NCBI GenBank assembly: GCA_018666055.1
Contig: JABJAS010000188.1
Location: 1-9,804 of the forward strand
Length of the DNA stretch: 9,804 bases
Direction: 5' to 3'
Source of the DNA: Halieaceae bacterium
GTDB taxonomy: Bacteria > Pseudomonadota > Gammaproteobacteria > Pseudomonadales > Halieaceae
Shown here: piece by piece, positions 1-7,127 of the stretch
Layout: every line of letters starts with the position of its first letter
Position numbering within the stretch: position 1 is the first letter of the stretch
Translations under genes and position numbers: made by a program
The notes under the pieces: model-generated
Databases searched by the model: none
What the model saw: only the letters and a program-made list of their open reading frames with translations
Told to the model about the DNA's origin: nothing

Positions 1-1110
1 ATGATCAGACCGAAAGCGCATCGAAAAAATAGGCAGTTGATCTGCCTGTCGTGGGCCGAGTCGTTCCAATCCGTGGGTCGTATGAAATCGTTTTTCGGCC
101 GCCAGTCTGTGATGGGTTTCGATTTCGGCAATCCGTTGATAGCCGACTCTTTTAGGAATACTCACCGCCATGCCACCGCGAATGGACTCTACTATGCCTG
201 GCGTACCGCCCTCCTCCCGGTGCTCGGGGTCCGCATGCCACTCATGCCAATCGGGTGTGACATAACGCACTGTCCCGCCACCAATTTGCGCCGGCACGGT
301 ATTGCGTAACAGATTGCGCTTGATCGCCAGTACACCGCTGCTACCGGGGCCCCCAATAAACTTATGGGGCGAAAAGAAAAGCGCGTCGAGTGGCGTCTCG
401 GCAGCGTTCATGTCAATCGGAAGATAAGGGGCGCCCGCTGCGTAATCCCACACCGCGAGCGCACCATGGTCATGGAGTGTTCGTGTGATACCCGGCACGT
501 CAGACAGGATACCCGTGACATTTGAGGCGGCAGAAAAACTGCCGACGATAAAAGGTCTGTCACCGTTTTCGGCCAGCGTTTCGGTCATCACCGCTTGATC
601 AATACCGCCATTCTGATCGAGGGGTAGGCGCATGACGTCCGCTTGCGCCTCGCGCCAGGGCAACTCGTTGGAGTGATGCTCATAGGGGCCTACTAAGACC
701 AACGGAAGGCGGTCGCTGGTTGAGGTGCCCTCGCTCGCTGACCGCAAGCCCAGCAAATGAACCAATGTATTGACCGCCGCGGTCGCACCGGATCCGCAAA
801 AGATGAGGATATCCTCATTACCGGCGTTAATGACCTCTTTTATGGTTTGCCGCGCCCACTCCCTAAGCTGCCCCGTGTGCCGTCCGGTGTGTGAGGCGTC
901 AGAGTGTGTGTTGGCGTAGTGCGGTAATACGTCTCGTGAAATAACCTTTTCGATCGAGGCCAGGCCCCGCCCGCTTGCGGTGTGATCGCAATAAACGAGT
1001 GGCTTAGACCCATACGGCGTTTGAATAGGTGTCTCGCGCCCGATGATCTGTTGCCGCAGTTGGTTGATCAGATCGGGCTGGCTCTCTGCGGTGTCGTATC
1101 GATTCGTCAT
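1..1110 (-). CDS. Class V PLP-dependent aminotransferase-fold enzyme (3' end outside window)
   Basis: The frame is open for 370 codons from ATG 1110 to the left edge, so the C-terminus is missing. It has the fold-type I class V signature: a phosphate-binding GSGAT (residues 106-110), EHHSNELPW (144-152) matching the EHHAN-x-xPW segment whose His stacks on the PLP ring in NifS/SufS, WDYAAGAP (221-228) with the Asp that contacts the PLP nitrogen, and SPHKFIGGPGSSGVLA (247-262) with the Schiff-base Lys at 250. The family includes cysteine desulfurases, isopenicillin-N-epimerase-like proteins and other lyases or transaminases. The catalytic-Cys loop of desulfurases would lie beyond the window edge, so the reaction cannot be assigned. 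It is probably cytosolic, as no signal peptide is visible. The start is uncertain: ATG 1110 has no clear Shine-Dalgarno sequence, and an in-frame ATG at 1185 would add 25 residues (MCTHRARLKHY...). Divergence from an Lrp-type regulator suggests an amino-acid-related substrate (inference). Confidence 0.88.
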   Translation of the reverse strand, partial: MTNRYDTAESQPDLINQLRQQIIGRETPIQTPYGSKPLVYCDHTASGRGLASIEKVISRDVLPHYANTHSDASHTGRHTGQLREWARQTIKEVINAGNEDILIFCGSGATAAVNTLVHLLGLRSASEGTSTSDRLPLVLVGPYEHHSNELPWREAQADVMRLPLDQNGGIDQAVMTETLAENGDRPFIVGSFSAASNVTGILSDVPGITRTLHDHGALAVWDYAAGAPYLPIDMNAAETPLDALFFSPHKFIGGPGSSGVLAIKRNLLRNTVPAQIGGGTVRYVTPDWHEWHADPEHREEGGTPGIVESIRGGMAVSIPKRVGYQRIAEIETHHRLAAEKRFHTTHGLERLGPRQADQLPIFSMRFRSDH

Positions 1111-1201
1111 TGCTGTCAGTAGAGGCGCTTGGGCTAAAGGACTGCTGCCAGCGTAATGCTTCAGTCGCGCGCGATGGGTGCACATTGGCCGAACAAACCG
1201 C

Positions 1202-1236
1202 TTTATATTGCACGTATTGTGCTTTGTTGATATTAA
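1202..1236. promoter_or_regulatory. Overlapping divergent promoter candidates (aminotransferase / lrp-like gene)
   Basis: On the plus strand, TTGCAC (1208-1213), a 17-nt spacer and TATTAA (1231-1236) would start transcription about 24 nt before the regulator's ATG. On the minus strand, TCAACA (1225-1230) and TATAAA (1202-1207), also 17 nt apart, would serve the aminotransferase. The two promoters interleave, so one bound regulator could control both. The plus-strand boxes match sigma-70 consensus only moderately (3/6 and 4/6), while the minus-strand -10 box is good (5/6). This was read by eye and no transcription start is known. Confidence 0.4.
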
Positions 1237-1240
1237 TATC
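1229..1240. promoter_or_regulatory. Perfect palindrome GATATTAATATC, candidate Lrp/AsnC operator
   Basis: This is a 12-bp perfect inverted repeat with an AT-only core. It covers the plus-strand -10 candidate and touches the minus-strand -35 candidate. The flanks extend the symmetry imperfectly (TTTG on the left, CAAA on the right). Lrp/AsnC regulators commonly bind AT-rich imperfect dyads in the divergent gap beside their own gene, so an autoregulatory operator is the natural reading. A second, weaker dyad, GCAC-5 nt-GTGC, lies at 1210-1222. Confidence 0.45.
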
Positions 1241-1266
1241 GAGCAAATGACGCAGTGTAGTGAGCT

Positions 1267-1731
1267 ATGGCGCAAATTAAGATCATCGACGCGTTGGATC
1301 GTAAGATTCTGCGGGCGCTGCAGCGCGACAGTGACGAACCGATAGCAGACCTTGCAGCAGGACTCGGCCTGTCGCGCTCGGCCTGCAGTCGCCGCATTGC
1401 GCGACTAGCAGAAATAGGCGTCATTGAGCGATCGGTGGCCCTGTTGTCACAGAGCAAATTAGGCTTGGGGCTAACGGTCTTTATTGCCATCAAGACTAAC
1501 CAACACAACGCGGTCTGGTCTCGACAATTTCAAGCGGTCGTAGAGCAACTTGCCGGGGTGCTCGAAGTGCACCGTCTCGGGGGGGATATCGACTACCTGC
1601 TGAAGGCAGTCGTCCCCGACATGCCAGGCTACGACGCGCTCTATCAGCAGCTTATCAAGGCGGATCTTTATGATGTGAGCGCCAGCTTCGTCATGGAAAC
1701 GATGAAGCATACGACAGAGCTTCCACTCTAG
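1267..1731 (+). CDS. Lrp/AsnC-family transcriptional regulator
   Basis: The product has 154 residues, the usual length for the family. The N-terminal helix-turn-helix (about residues 8-55) starts with LDRKILRALQRD and carries the recognition segment LGLSRSACSRRIARLAEIGVI. The C-terminal RAM (ligand-sensing, oligomerising) domain spans about 66-150 and includes the turn GGDIDYLLK (105-113), where family members bind amino-acid effectors. It ends in a typical TELPL. These proteins form dimers to octamers or larger and respond to amino acids. The gene is divergent from the class V aminotransferase-fold gene with a palindrome between them, which suggests it regulates that gene and itself. No strong Shine-Dalgarno sequence precedes ATG 1267, but the start fits the family. 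The effector cannot be told from sequence. Confidence 0.93.
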   Translation: MAQIKIIDALDRKILRALQRDSDEPIADLAAGLGLSRSACSRRIARLAEIGVIERSVALLSQSKLGLGLTVFIAIKTNQHNAVWSRQFQAVVEQLAGVLEVHRLGGDIDYLLKAVVPDMPGYDALYQQLIKADLYDVSASFVMETMKHTTELPL

Positions 1732-1780
1732 GCTCGCTTAACCACCAATGAGGAATTGGATGTAGCACGCTTCCTTCATC

Positions 1781-1825
1781 GCTGGTTTGGGTACCGCTGG
1801 TTTGGGTATGGCTGGCTCGGGATAT
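1781..1825. repeat. Three 15-bp tandem repeat units
   Basis: Units start at 1781, 1796 and 1811. The first two, GCTGGTTTGGGTACC and GCTGGTTTGGGTATG, differ only in the last two bases. The third, GCTGGCTCGGGATAT, is diverged but keeps 9 of the first 11 bases. The 15-bp length preserves reading frame. In the frame continuing from the upstream regulator the units read WFGYR, WFGYG and WLGIS. Confidence 0.7.
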
Positions 1826-1881
1826 CCACCATCTTGCTATTGCTGGCTGGACCTCTCGTTGAGTCTGTCACACACTAAGGT

Positions 1882-1905
1882 CGCTCTCGCTTCGGTACGA
1901 GAGTG
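1882..1905 (+). terminator. Possible hairpin downstream of the Lrp-like gene
   Basis: CGCTCTCG and CGAGAGTG form an 8-bp stem with one G-U pair around the loop CTTCGGTA. No T-run follows (the next bases are TTAGGC), so this is a weak intrinsic terminator at best. It could also be an RNA structure in the leader of the downstream oxidoreductase gene. Confidence 0.2.
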
Positions 1906-2025
1906 TTAGGCAATGTGGCACGCGTAAGAGCGCGTCCGGCAGCGTTAGAGGCCTGCAGTGAGTCACCGGGCTAACAGCAGCCTGCCGCACTGCGCCCGTT
2001 TGGCCACGCCATCGTCGGTCAACAG

Positions 2026-2031
2026 AGGAGG
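2026..2031 (+). promoter_or_regulatory. Ribosome-binding site AGGAGG that decides the GTG start
   Basis: A full AGGAGG lies 8 nt before GTG 2040 but only 3 nt before ATG 2035. The ATG frame closes after nine codons. The GTG is therefore the better start for the oxidoreductase, and it also places a twin-arginine leader at the N-terminus. Confidence 0.8.
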
Positions 2032-2039
2032 ACAATGTC

Positions 2040-3284
2040 GTGGCACGAGCGGGACAGGAGTTAATCGAGCGGCGAACTGCCCTAAAGCTAGCGGCAGCGC
2101 TCTGGTTATCAACACAAAATAGACGCGTTTCCGCGCTACCTCCGCAGCGAATTGTGGTGATTGGGGGAGGTATCATCGGTTGCGCCATCAGCTATTACCT
2201 TGCCAAAGCGGGCGCTCAAGTCGCCCTGTTAGAACGGGACACCCTCGCCAGCAAGGCCAGTCGCGGCACCTTTGCTTGGATTAATGCAACGTGGGCCAAG
2301 CAACCTAGACACTACCACCGCCTCAACCAAATGGGCCTCGACGGCTGGCATCAGCTGGAGCAAGCGCTCAACATTCCCATCCGCTGGGGCGGCTCTCTCG
2401 AGTGGTTTTCGAGTCGCGAACGGCAAGTCACGCTGGCAGCCGATATCGAAGAGCAAGCCAGCTGGGGTGAGGACGCTGAAATGCTGTCGGGGACCGAAGT
2501 CAGCGCATTAGAGCCAAATTTAACCGTCAGTGCTGACCTCGCCGTTGCGTATTCTGGCGGGGATGGCGCTCTCGATCCAGTGGTCGCCTGTCAGCGATTA
2601 GCCGCTGGCGCGCAGCAGCATCAGGCGCAGATCTTAGAGCACTGCGAGGTCCATTCGGCGTCGCCGAATGACGAGGGGAGCATCACGCTGTCAACGAGTC
2701 TTGGTGACTGGGTTGCAGACCGTTACGTACTGGCTACCGGTGCCGATTCGATGACAGCACAAACCCTCGCGGGCGTGACGATTCCTCAGCGATCGACTCC
2801 CGGTGTTATCGTGATAACCAAGCCCCTACCCCGCCTTATTCACCGGGTCATTGCTGCGCCGGGCATTCATCTTCATCAGCGAGACGATGGAAAGATAGTG
2901 ATCGGAGAGCAAAGCGGCGCGCCCGATAATGTCGCGCACTCGTTGCGGCTCCGCCAACGCCCCACTCGCTTTCCCACTGAGACGACGGCATTGGCGCACG
3001 CAGAGAGAATGCTAGCTATCACTCGGCAATATCTGCCCGCGGCAGTGGAAGCAGAAGTTGATGAAGTCCTGATCGGCTGGCGACCCTTGCCAATCGATGG
3101 GCATCCCGTGCTCGGCACACCCAGTGCATCCCCTGCAAGTTATCTTGCGATCATGCACAGCGGCATTACCCTCGCCCCCATCGTTGGCCAACTGGTTGCG
3201 CAGGAGTTGTTAACAAAAACTCCCTCGCCTCACCTCACCCACTACCGGCCAGACCGAGAGTTTTCGTCTGTCGCCCGCTATTAG
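2040..3284 (+). CDS. FAD-dependent oxidoreductase, DAO family (D-amino-acid oxidase/dehydrogenase-like), with Tat-type leader
   Basis: The product has 414 residues and starts at GTG. A Rossmann dinucleotide-binding motif IVVIGGGIIGCAISYYL (38-54) is followed by the acidic residue ending the second strand (ALLERD, E65), which contacts the FAD ribose. A conserved C-terminal FAD segment GWRPLPIDGHPVLG (346-359) and HSGITLAPIVGQL (373-385) complete the DAO fold. The family oxidises amines or amino acids such as D-amino acids, glycine and sarcosine to imines. Residues 10-23, ERRTALKLAAALWL, carry RRxxLK followed by a short hydrophobic run, and VSA (30-32) offers a signal-peptidase site. I infer export of the folded flavoprotein by the Tat route to the periplasm. 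The hydrophobic region is short, so a non-cleaved or non-functional leader is possible. The substrate is unknown. The thiolase downstream is 253 bp away and not clearly co-transcribed. Confidence 0.88.
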   Translation: MARAGQELIERRTALKLAAALWLSTQNRRVSALPPQRIVVIGGGIIGCAISYYLAKAGAQVALLERDTLASKASRGTFAWINATWAKQPRHYHRLNQMGLDGWHQLEQALNIPIRWGGSLEWFSSRERQVTLAADIEEQASWGEDAEMLSGTEVSALEPNLTVSADLAVAYSGGDGALDPVVACQRLAAGAQQHQAQILEHCEVHSASPNDEGSITLSTSLGDWVADRYVLATGADSMTAQTLAGVTIPQRSTPGVIVITKPLPRLIHRVIAAPGIHLHQRDDGKIVIGEQSGAPDNVAHSLRLRQRPTRFPTETTALAHAERMLAITRQYLPAAVEAEVDEVLIGWRPLPIDGHPVLGTPSASPASYLAIMHSGITLAPIVGQLVAQELLTKTPSPHLTHYRPDREFSSVARY

Positions 3285-3389
3285 CCCCGCGATGAGCTGA
3301 CAGCGGGTATTGGCGTTAATCGCATGAGGCATCAACCTCCCGGACCTCTCCTCAGCGGGTGATCAAGAGGGGGGCGTGCTCAGCCCTTC

Positions 3390-3403
3390 CGGCTTCGAAG
3401 CCG
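3390..3403. repeat. Perfect 14-bp palindrome CGGCTTCGAAGCCG
   Basis: This palindrome lies in the 253-bp gap between the oxidoreductase and thiolase genes. It can fold as a 5-bp GC-rich stem with a TCGA loop. No T-run follows on either strand, so it is not a standard terminator. It could be a protein-binding dyad for the thiolase promoter or a chance palindrome. The gap also repeats CAGCGGGT at 3301-3308 and 3353-3360. It holds no convincing gene and no clear promoter; the best -35 candidate, TTGACC at 3466, lacks a matching -10. Confidence 0.4.
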
Positions 3404-3537
3404 ATCTGCCCTCGCCATTGCGTGCCGATGTGTCGAGTAGTATCGCGATCCGTTCTATCCTCGACTTGACCCGAACCCATTAATCCACGTAGCGTCACGC
3501 ACTCAGCTTAATGACCTGCCTTACCTAGGAGACCACT

Positions 3538-4782
3538 GTGCCAAATGCCTACATTGTTGATGCCTGCCGAACACCTCGCGGAATTGGGAAAGTCGGAAAA
3601 GGTGCGCTCGCCCACCTACACCCTTCTTATCTTGGCTCTACGGTCTTAAAGGCGCTGGCGGAGCGCAACGCGCTAGACACCGCCGAGGTCGATGACGTGA
3701 TCTGGGGTACCTCGTCGCAAAGTGGAAAGCAGTCGGGCGACCTTGGACGGATGGCCGCTCTTAACGCCGGTTTTGATATGCGTTCCTCAGGGGTCACATT
3801 AGATCGGTTTTGCGGCTCAGGCATTACCACCGTGAGCTTAGCAGCGGCCCAAGTTATGTCGGGAATGGAAGATCTTGTCATTGCGGGCGGCACTGAGATG
3901 ATGAGCTACTTTCCCTCCATCGGCGAGCCCGGGGTGCCTCCCATGCTGGATTCTGGCAACTTAGCGTTACGTGCTATGCATCCTCAGTCGCAGCAAGGGG
4001 TTTGTGCCGATGCCATCGCCACGCTGGAGGGCATCGATCGAGAAGCGGTCGATCAATTAGCCCTAACCAGTCAGCAGCGCGCTGCGCAAGCCATTGCAGA
4101 AGGACGGTTTGACCGATCACTCATAACGGTTCACAACCCCGACGGCTCGGTCGCACTCGACCACGAAGAATTTCCCCGATCAGAAACCACCCTCGAGAGC
4201 TTGGCTGGGCTTAAAACTGTTTTCGACGTCGTGCGAGATGTTCCGGTCGATGAGGTCGGCACCACCTATGGGCAGCTCATCCAGCAAAAATATCCTGATC
4301 TGGACACCTTTAATCATATCCATCATGCAGGTAACTCCTCAGGAGTGGTTGATGGTGCTGCGGCACTGTTGTTGGCGTCTGAACAGTACGTTGAGCGCCG
4401 CGGATTAACGCCGCGTGCTCGCATCGTGGCGACCGCAAATCAAGGAGATTGCCCTACGCTCATGCTCAATGCGCCGGTACCCGCGGCGAGAAAAGTACTG
4501 GCCAAAGCCGGGCTGAGCGTCAGTGACATTGACCTCTGGGAAATCAACGAAGCTTTTGCTGTCGTGGCAGAAAAATTCATCCGTGACCTCGGATTAGACC
4601 GCAGCAAGGTCAATGTTAACGGTGGCGCCATGGCATTAGGGCATCCCATTGGTGCAACGGGATCTATCTTAATAGGCACACTGCTTGATGAGCTGGAGCG
4701 GCAACAAAAACGCTACGGCCTCGTGACGATGTGCGCAGCGGGCGGCATGGCGCCGGCGATTATTATTGAGCGACTGGCCTAA
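3538..4782 (+). CDS. Thiolase (acetyl-CoA C-acyltransferase / acetyltransferase)
   Basis: The product has 414 residues, near the usual length of about 390-430. Thiolase hallmarks are in order: N-terminal [10 protein letters not shown] (6-15); the nucleophilic Cys in [11 protein letters not shown] (C92), which is acylated by the substrate; [20 protein letters not shown], the equivalent of the usual NASGxxDGAA; NEAFAVV; the catalytic His in [14 protein letters not shown] (H369); and the second Cys, which acts as base, in MCAAGGM (C399). It cleaves 3-ketoacyl-CoA with CoA, or condenses two acetyl-CoA. Degradative and biosynthetic types cannot be separated from sequence by eye. GTG 3538 is chosen because AGGAG (3527-3531) lies 6 nt upstream and the first residues align with family N-termini. 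There is no hydratase or dehydrogenase partner next to it, so it is not an obvious fadAB-type unit. It is probably cytosolic. Confidence 0.95.
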   Translation: MPNAYIVDACRTPRGIGKVGKGALAHLHPSYLGSTVLKALAERNALDTAEVDDVIWGTSSQSGKQSGDLGRMAALNAGFDMRSSGVTLDRFCGSGITTVSLAAAQVMSGMEDLVIAGGTEMMSYFPSIGEPGVPPMLDSGNLALRAMHPQSQQGVCADAIATLEGIDREAVDQLALTSQQRAAQAIAEGRFDRSLITVHNPDGSVALDHEEFPRSETTLESLAGLKTVFDVVRDVPVDEVGTTYGQLIQQKYPDLDTFNHIHHAGNSSGVVDGAAALLLASEQYVERRGLTPRARIVATANQGDCPTLMLNAPVPAARKVLAKAGLSVSDIDLWEINEAFAVVAEKFIRDLGLDRSKVNVNGGAMALGHPIGATGSILIGTLLDELERQQKRYGLVTMCAAGGMAPAIIIERLA

Positions 4783-4883
4783 AGGTAAGTGTATTGGGTA
4801 TTGCGTCGCATCTAAGCCACCACTAAGCCTACAGTGGGTAAGAGTCTGATAGGGTCCACGCTCCTCTATTGATATCGCCCGCT

Positions 4884-6281
4884 ATGACACCCGCCTTATT
4901 TTCGACGCTACCGCTTGCCCCAACTCAGCTAGAGGCGCTAGCTGGCCTCGGGTACTCGGCGATGACGCCCGTGCAAGCACAGAGCTTGCCGGCCATCCTG
5001 CAGCGCAAAGACGTCATTATTCAGGCCAAGACGGGTAGCGGCAAGACTGCAGCCTTTGGCATCGGTCTGCTGCATCATTTGAATCCCCGATTTTTTGGAG
5101 TGCAAGCACTGGTAATGTGCCCGACCCGAGAGCTTGCTGAACAAGTGGGCGAGGCCATCCGTCAACTGGCGAGTCGCATGCGTAATATCAAAGTGGTGAT
5201 GTTATGCGGTGGCAAACCCTTCGGACCACAGCGTGACTCGCTGGAGCACGGCGCACACATTGTGGTGGGCACTCCCGGCCGCATTCAAGACCACTTACAG
5301 CGGCAGACTTTGGATTTGACGGGGGTGGCAACGTTCGTGCTCGACGAAGCGGACCGAATGCTGGATATGGGCTTTGCTGAAGTGATGGCTACTATCACAG
5401 CGGCATTACCCAAAAAGCGACAGACACTGCTGCTCTCCGCCACCTTCCCAGAAGACATTAAGAAAATGAGTCGGGCTATCCAGCGTCAACCGATCGAGGT
5501 CAAAGTCGACGCGGTGCTCACTCACGATGAGACGGTACTGGAACAGCTCTTTTTCGAGATTCAGAAACACGAACGCAATACGGCCTTGCTAGCACTTTTT
5601 GAGCACTATCAGCCTGGCAACGCCATGGTTTTTTGCAATACTAAAAAACAGTGCGCTGAGGTTGCGGCATTTCTGCAAGAACACGATATCGAAGCTGCCG
5701 CGATCCATGGCGACCTGGATCAGCGAGATCGAGATCAAGTGCTACTGCAGTTCACCAACAATAGCTGCCCTGTATTGGTGGCCAGCGATGTTGCGGCACG
5801 TGGCCTAGACATCCCCGCCCTTGCGATGGTTGTTAACTTTGAGCTGCCCCGCGATGGCGACACTTATGTCCATCGCATTGGCCGCACTGGCCGAGCCGGC
5901 GAAACGGGTCAAGCCTTTAGCCTTGTCACTCCTTCGGAGGCGCCCCGACTCCGCGTGATCGAGGACCATCTACACATTAACTGCCTATGTGACGTGTTGG
6001 AGTCGTTAAATCGTAATCCTAACTATCAATTACAAGGCGACATGGCGACACTTCAACTTGACGCGGGGCGTAAGCAAAAATTACGACCGGGCGATATATT
6101 GGGGGCGCTCACGGGAGACGCGGGCCTAGCGGGGGACCAGATTGGAAAAATTAAAATTCTCGATAACAGTAGCTATGTTGCGATCGCCAGATCGGCACTG
6201 CGGCAGGCGATGAATTATCTGGCTCAGGGTAAGATTAAAGGTCGCTCGATTCGAGTGCGTCGTCTGAAGCTACACCGTTAG
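4884..6281 (+). CDS. dbpA: ATP-dependent RNA helicase DbpA (DEAD-box, 23S rRNA specific)
   Basis: The product has 465 residues (E. coli DbpA has about 457). All DEAD-box motifs are present: Q motif (YSAMTPVQAQ, 24-33), Walker A AKTGSGKT (48-55), PTREL (80-84), GTPGR (129-133), DEAD (154-157), SAT (185-187), VFCNTK (249-254), ARGLD (305-309) and HRIGRTGRAG (330-339). The last 75 or so residues (DMATLQLDAGRKQKLRPGDILGAL...GKIKGRSIRVRRLK) match the DbpA RNA-binding domain. In E. coli that domain recognises hairpin 92 of 23S rRNA and directs the helicase to large-subunit assembly. ATG 4884 is preferred because MTPALFSTLPL aligns with the E. coli start. An in-frame TTG at 4869 would add five residues, and neither start has a good Shine-Dalgarno sequence. 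The 3' end overlaps the convergent rlmA by 47 bp. Confidence 0.96.
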   Translation: MTPALFSTLPLAPTQLEALAGLGYSAMTPVQAQSLPAILQRKDVIIQAKTGSGKTAAFGIGLLHHLNPRFFGVQALVMCPTRELAEQVGEAIRQLASRMRNIKVVMLCGGKPFGPQRDSLEHGAHIVVGTPGRIQDHLQRQTLDLTGVATFVLDEADRMLDMGFAEVMATITAALPKKRQTLLLSATFPEDIKKMSRAIQRQPIEVKVDAVLTHDETVLEQLFFEIQKHERNTALLALFEHYQPGNAMVFCNTKKQCAEVAAFLQEHDIEAAAIHGDLDQRDRDQVLLQFTNNSCPVLVASDVAARGLDIPALAMVVNFELPRDGDTYVHRIGRTGRAGETGQAFSLVTPSEAPRLRVIEDHLHINCLCDVLESLNRNPNYQLQGDMATLQLDAGRKQKLRPGDILGALTGDAGLAGDQIGKIKILDNSSYVAIARSALRQAMNYLAQGKIKGRSIRVRRLKLHR

Positions 6282-7098
6282 CTCCCGTTTCTCGCTCAGG
6301 AGCGAGCTTAAAAAGGCGCCAAGAAAACCCCAGTGTGATTAGGAAGTCGGACTGCTCCCGCAACGCTTCCCGTTTTTCGCGATGACCTCGAAAAGCAAGT
6401 GGCGTTGCTGCCACTACGGCTTGCAGCTCAGTCTGAGTCAGTTGTTTTTCATAGCGGCATTCGCCTTCGCGCAACAGCGTTCCGTCAGGAATGGTGCGCC
6501 TGAGCAAGGGGTGTTCGCGCGGCTGCTCGTAAAGCGCTGTCTTTAATTCCCACAGATGCTGAGCGGCAGGGCCGACCTCCAGATAATAGCCATTCGGCCG
6601 CACCGCACGCGCGACCTCAGTATCATTCACAGGTGAGAAGATGCACATCGCCAGGTCAATTGACGAGGTCATGACAGGCAGATACCGAGAACTTGCGACC
6701 GCATAGTGATGCCTGCGGTAGTCTCTGGCCGCCAACTTCACCGCCGACTTAGCAATATCGACCCCATACACCGATAAGTCTGGCAGGCGTTCGGACAGCA
6801 TTCCGTCGTAATAGCCTTCACCGGAGCCGATGTCGAGCAGCGTGCTCACGTCGGTGCAAGTGGCCACTAGGTCACACAGCGCTTCTGCTAGCGGCCGGTA
6901 TAGCTGCGCCCGATGTAGGGCGCGTCGACCTTGCACCATTTCAGGATTATCACCGGGGTTCTTGCTGCGCTTGTGTTGTACGGGAAGGAGATTAACGTAG
7001 CCTTCTCTCGCACGATCAAAACGATGACCATTGACACAGAGCAAGCCAGACTCACGCGCCTCTAACGGCTGCGTGCAATGCGGACACATCCAAACCAT
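6235..7098 (-). CDS. rlmA: 23S rRNA (guanine-745-N1)-methyltransferase RlmA
   Basis: The product has 287 residues (E. coli RlmA has 269). The N-terminal zinc site C5-x2-C8...C21-x3-H25 falls at the same positions as in E. coli RlmA, which supports the start at ATG 7098 over longer in-frame starts up to 7185. The adjacent REGYVNLLPVQHKRS (31-45) is a family signature. The SAM-binding motif LLDIGSGEGYY (87-97) and an acidic motif II in YGVDIAK (D114) follow. The enzyme uses S-adenosylmethionine to methylate N1 of G745 in helix 35 of 23S rRNA in Gram-negatives. The conserved domain ends near SDFLITLGFSWRLFK (250-264). The remaining 23 residues are an extra tail, whose last 15 codons or so are antisense to the 3' end of dbpA. 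The gene diverges from the DUF1415 gene. Confidence 0.95.
   Translation of the reverse strand: MVWMCPHCTQPLEARESGLLCVNGHRFDRAREGYVNLLPVQHKRSKNPGDNPEMVQGRRALHRAQLYRPLAEALCDLVATCTDVSTLLDIGSGEGYYDGMLSERLPDLSVYGVDIAKSAVKLAARDYRRHHYAVASSRYLPVMTSSIDLAMCIFSPVNDTEVARAVRPNGYYLEVGPAAQHLWELKTALYEQPREHPLLRRTIPDGTLLREGECRYEKQLTQTELQAVVAATPLAFRGHREKREALREQSDFLITLGFSWRLFKLAPERETGANGVASDDALESSDL
6291..6306. other. Small hairpin just after the dbpA stop, inside rlmA
   Basis: CTCGCT and AGCGAG form a 6-bp stem around CAGG, ten bases past the dbpA stop. On the plus strand CTTAAAAAGG follows rather than a T-run, so this is not a standard intrinsic terminator for dbpA. It lies within the rlmA coding sequence. 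Confidence 0.2.
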
Positions 7099-7127
7099 GA
7101 TCGAGCTCTCATCTCGTCTTATCGACA

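Larger units (their letters stand above)
1732..2039. other. 308-bp intergenic region with repeat, hairpin and no convincing gene
   Basis: No convincing gene is seen. The reading frame of the upstream regulator stays open after its TAG for 47 more codons to TAA 1873-1875. It would encode a peptide with a hydrophobic stretch (ISTILLLLAGPLV), but the only start candidate in place is TTG 1756 with a badly spaced GAGG. The region also holds a 15-bp tandem repeat (1781-1825) and an 8-bp-stem hairpin (1882-1905). Near its end is the strong ribosome-binding site of the next gene. The promoter for that gene should lie here, but I could not pick it out. Confidence 0.5.

Noticed and set aside
1..309. 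A plus-strand open frame of 102 codons at the left edge
   Set aside because: It is antisense to the class V aminotransferase-fold gene, which has intact PLP-site motifs, and its translation shows no domain.
1..1110. A firm cysteine desulfurase (SufS/CsdA) assignment
   Set aside because: The PLP site is similar, but the catalytic-Cys region lies outside the window and no suf/isc/csd genes are adjacent.
1868..2188. A 106-codon minus-strand frame spanning the start of the oxidoreductase gene
   Set aside because: It runs antisense to the FAD-binding motif, has a biased composition rich in Ser, Arg and Pro, and has no family resemblance.
3340..3483. Possible short coding remnant in the gap before the thiolase gene
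   Set aside because: One frame is open for about 50 codons, but it lacks a supported start or ribosome-binding site and resembles no family I recognise.
2040..4782. A single operon of oxidoreductase and thiolase forming a defined pathway
   Set aside because: The 253-bp gap, a separate strong ribosome-binding site and the absence of linking enzymes make a shared transcript and pathway unsupported.
4869..4883. TTG 4869 as the dbpA start
   Set aside because: It has no Shine-Dalgarno sequence, and the ATG at 4884 aligns directly with the E. coli DbpA N-terminus.
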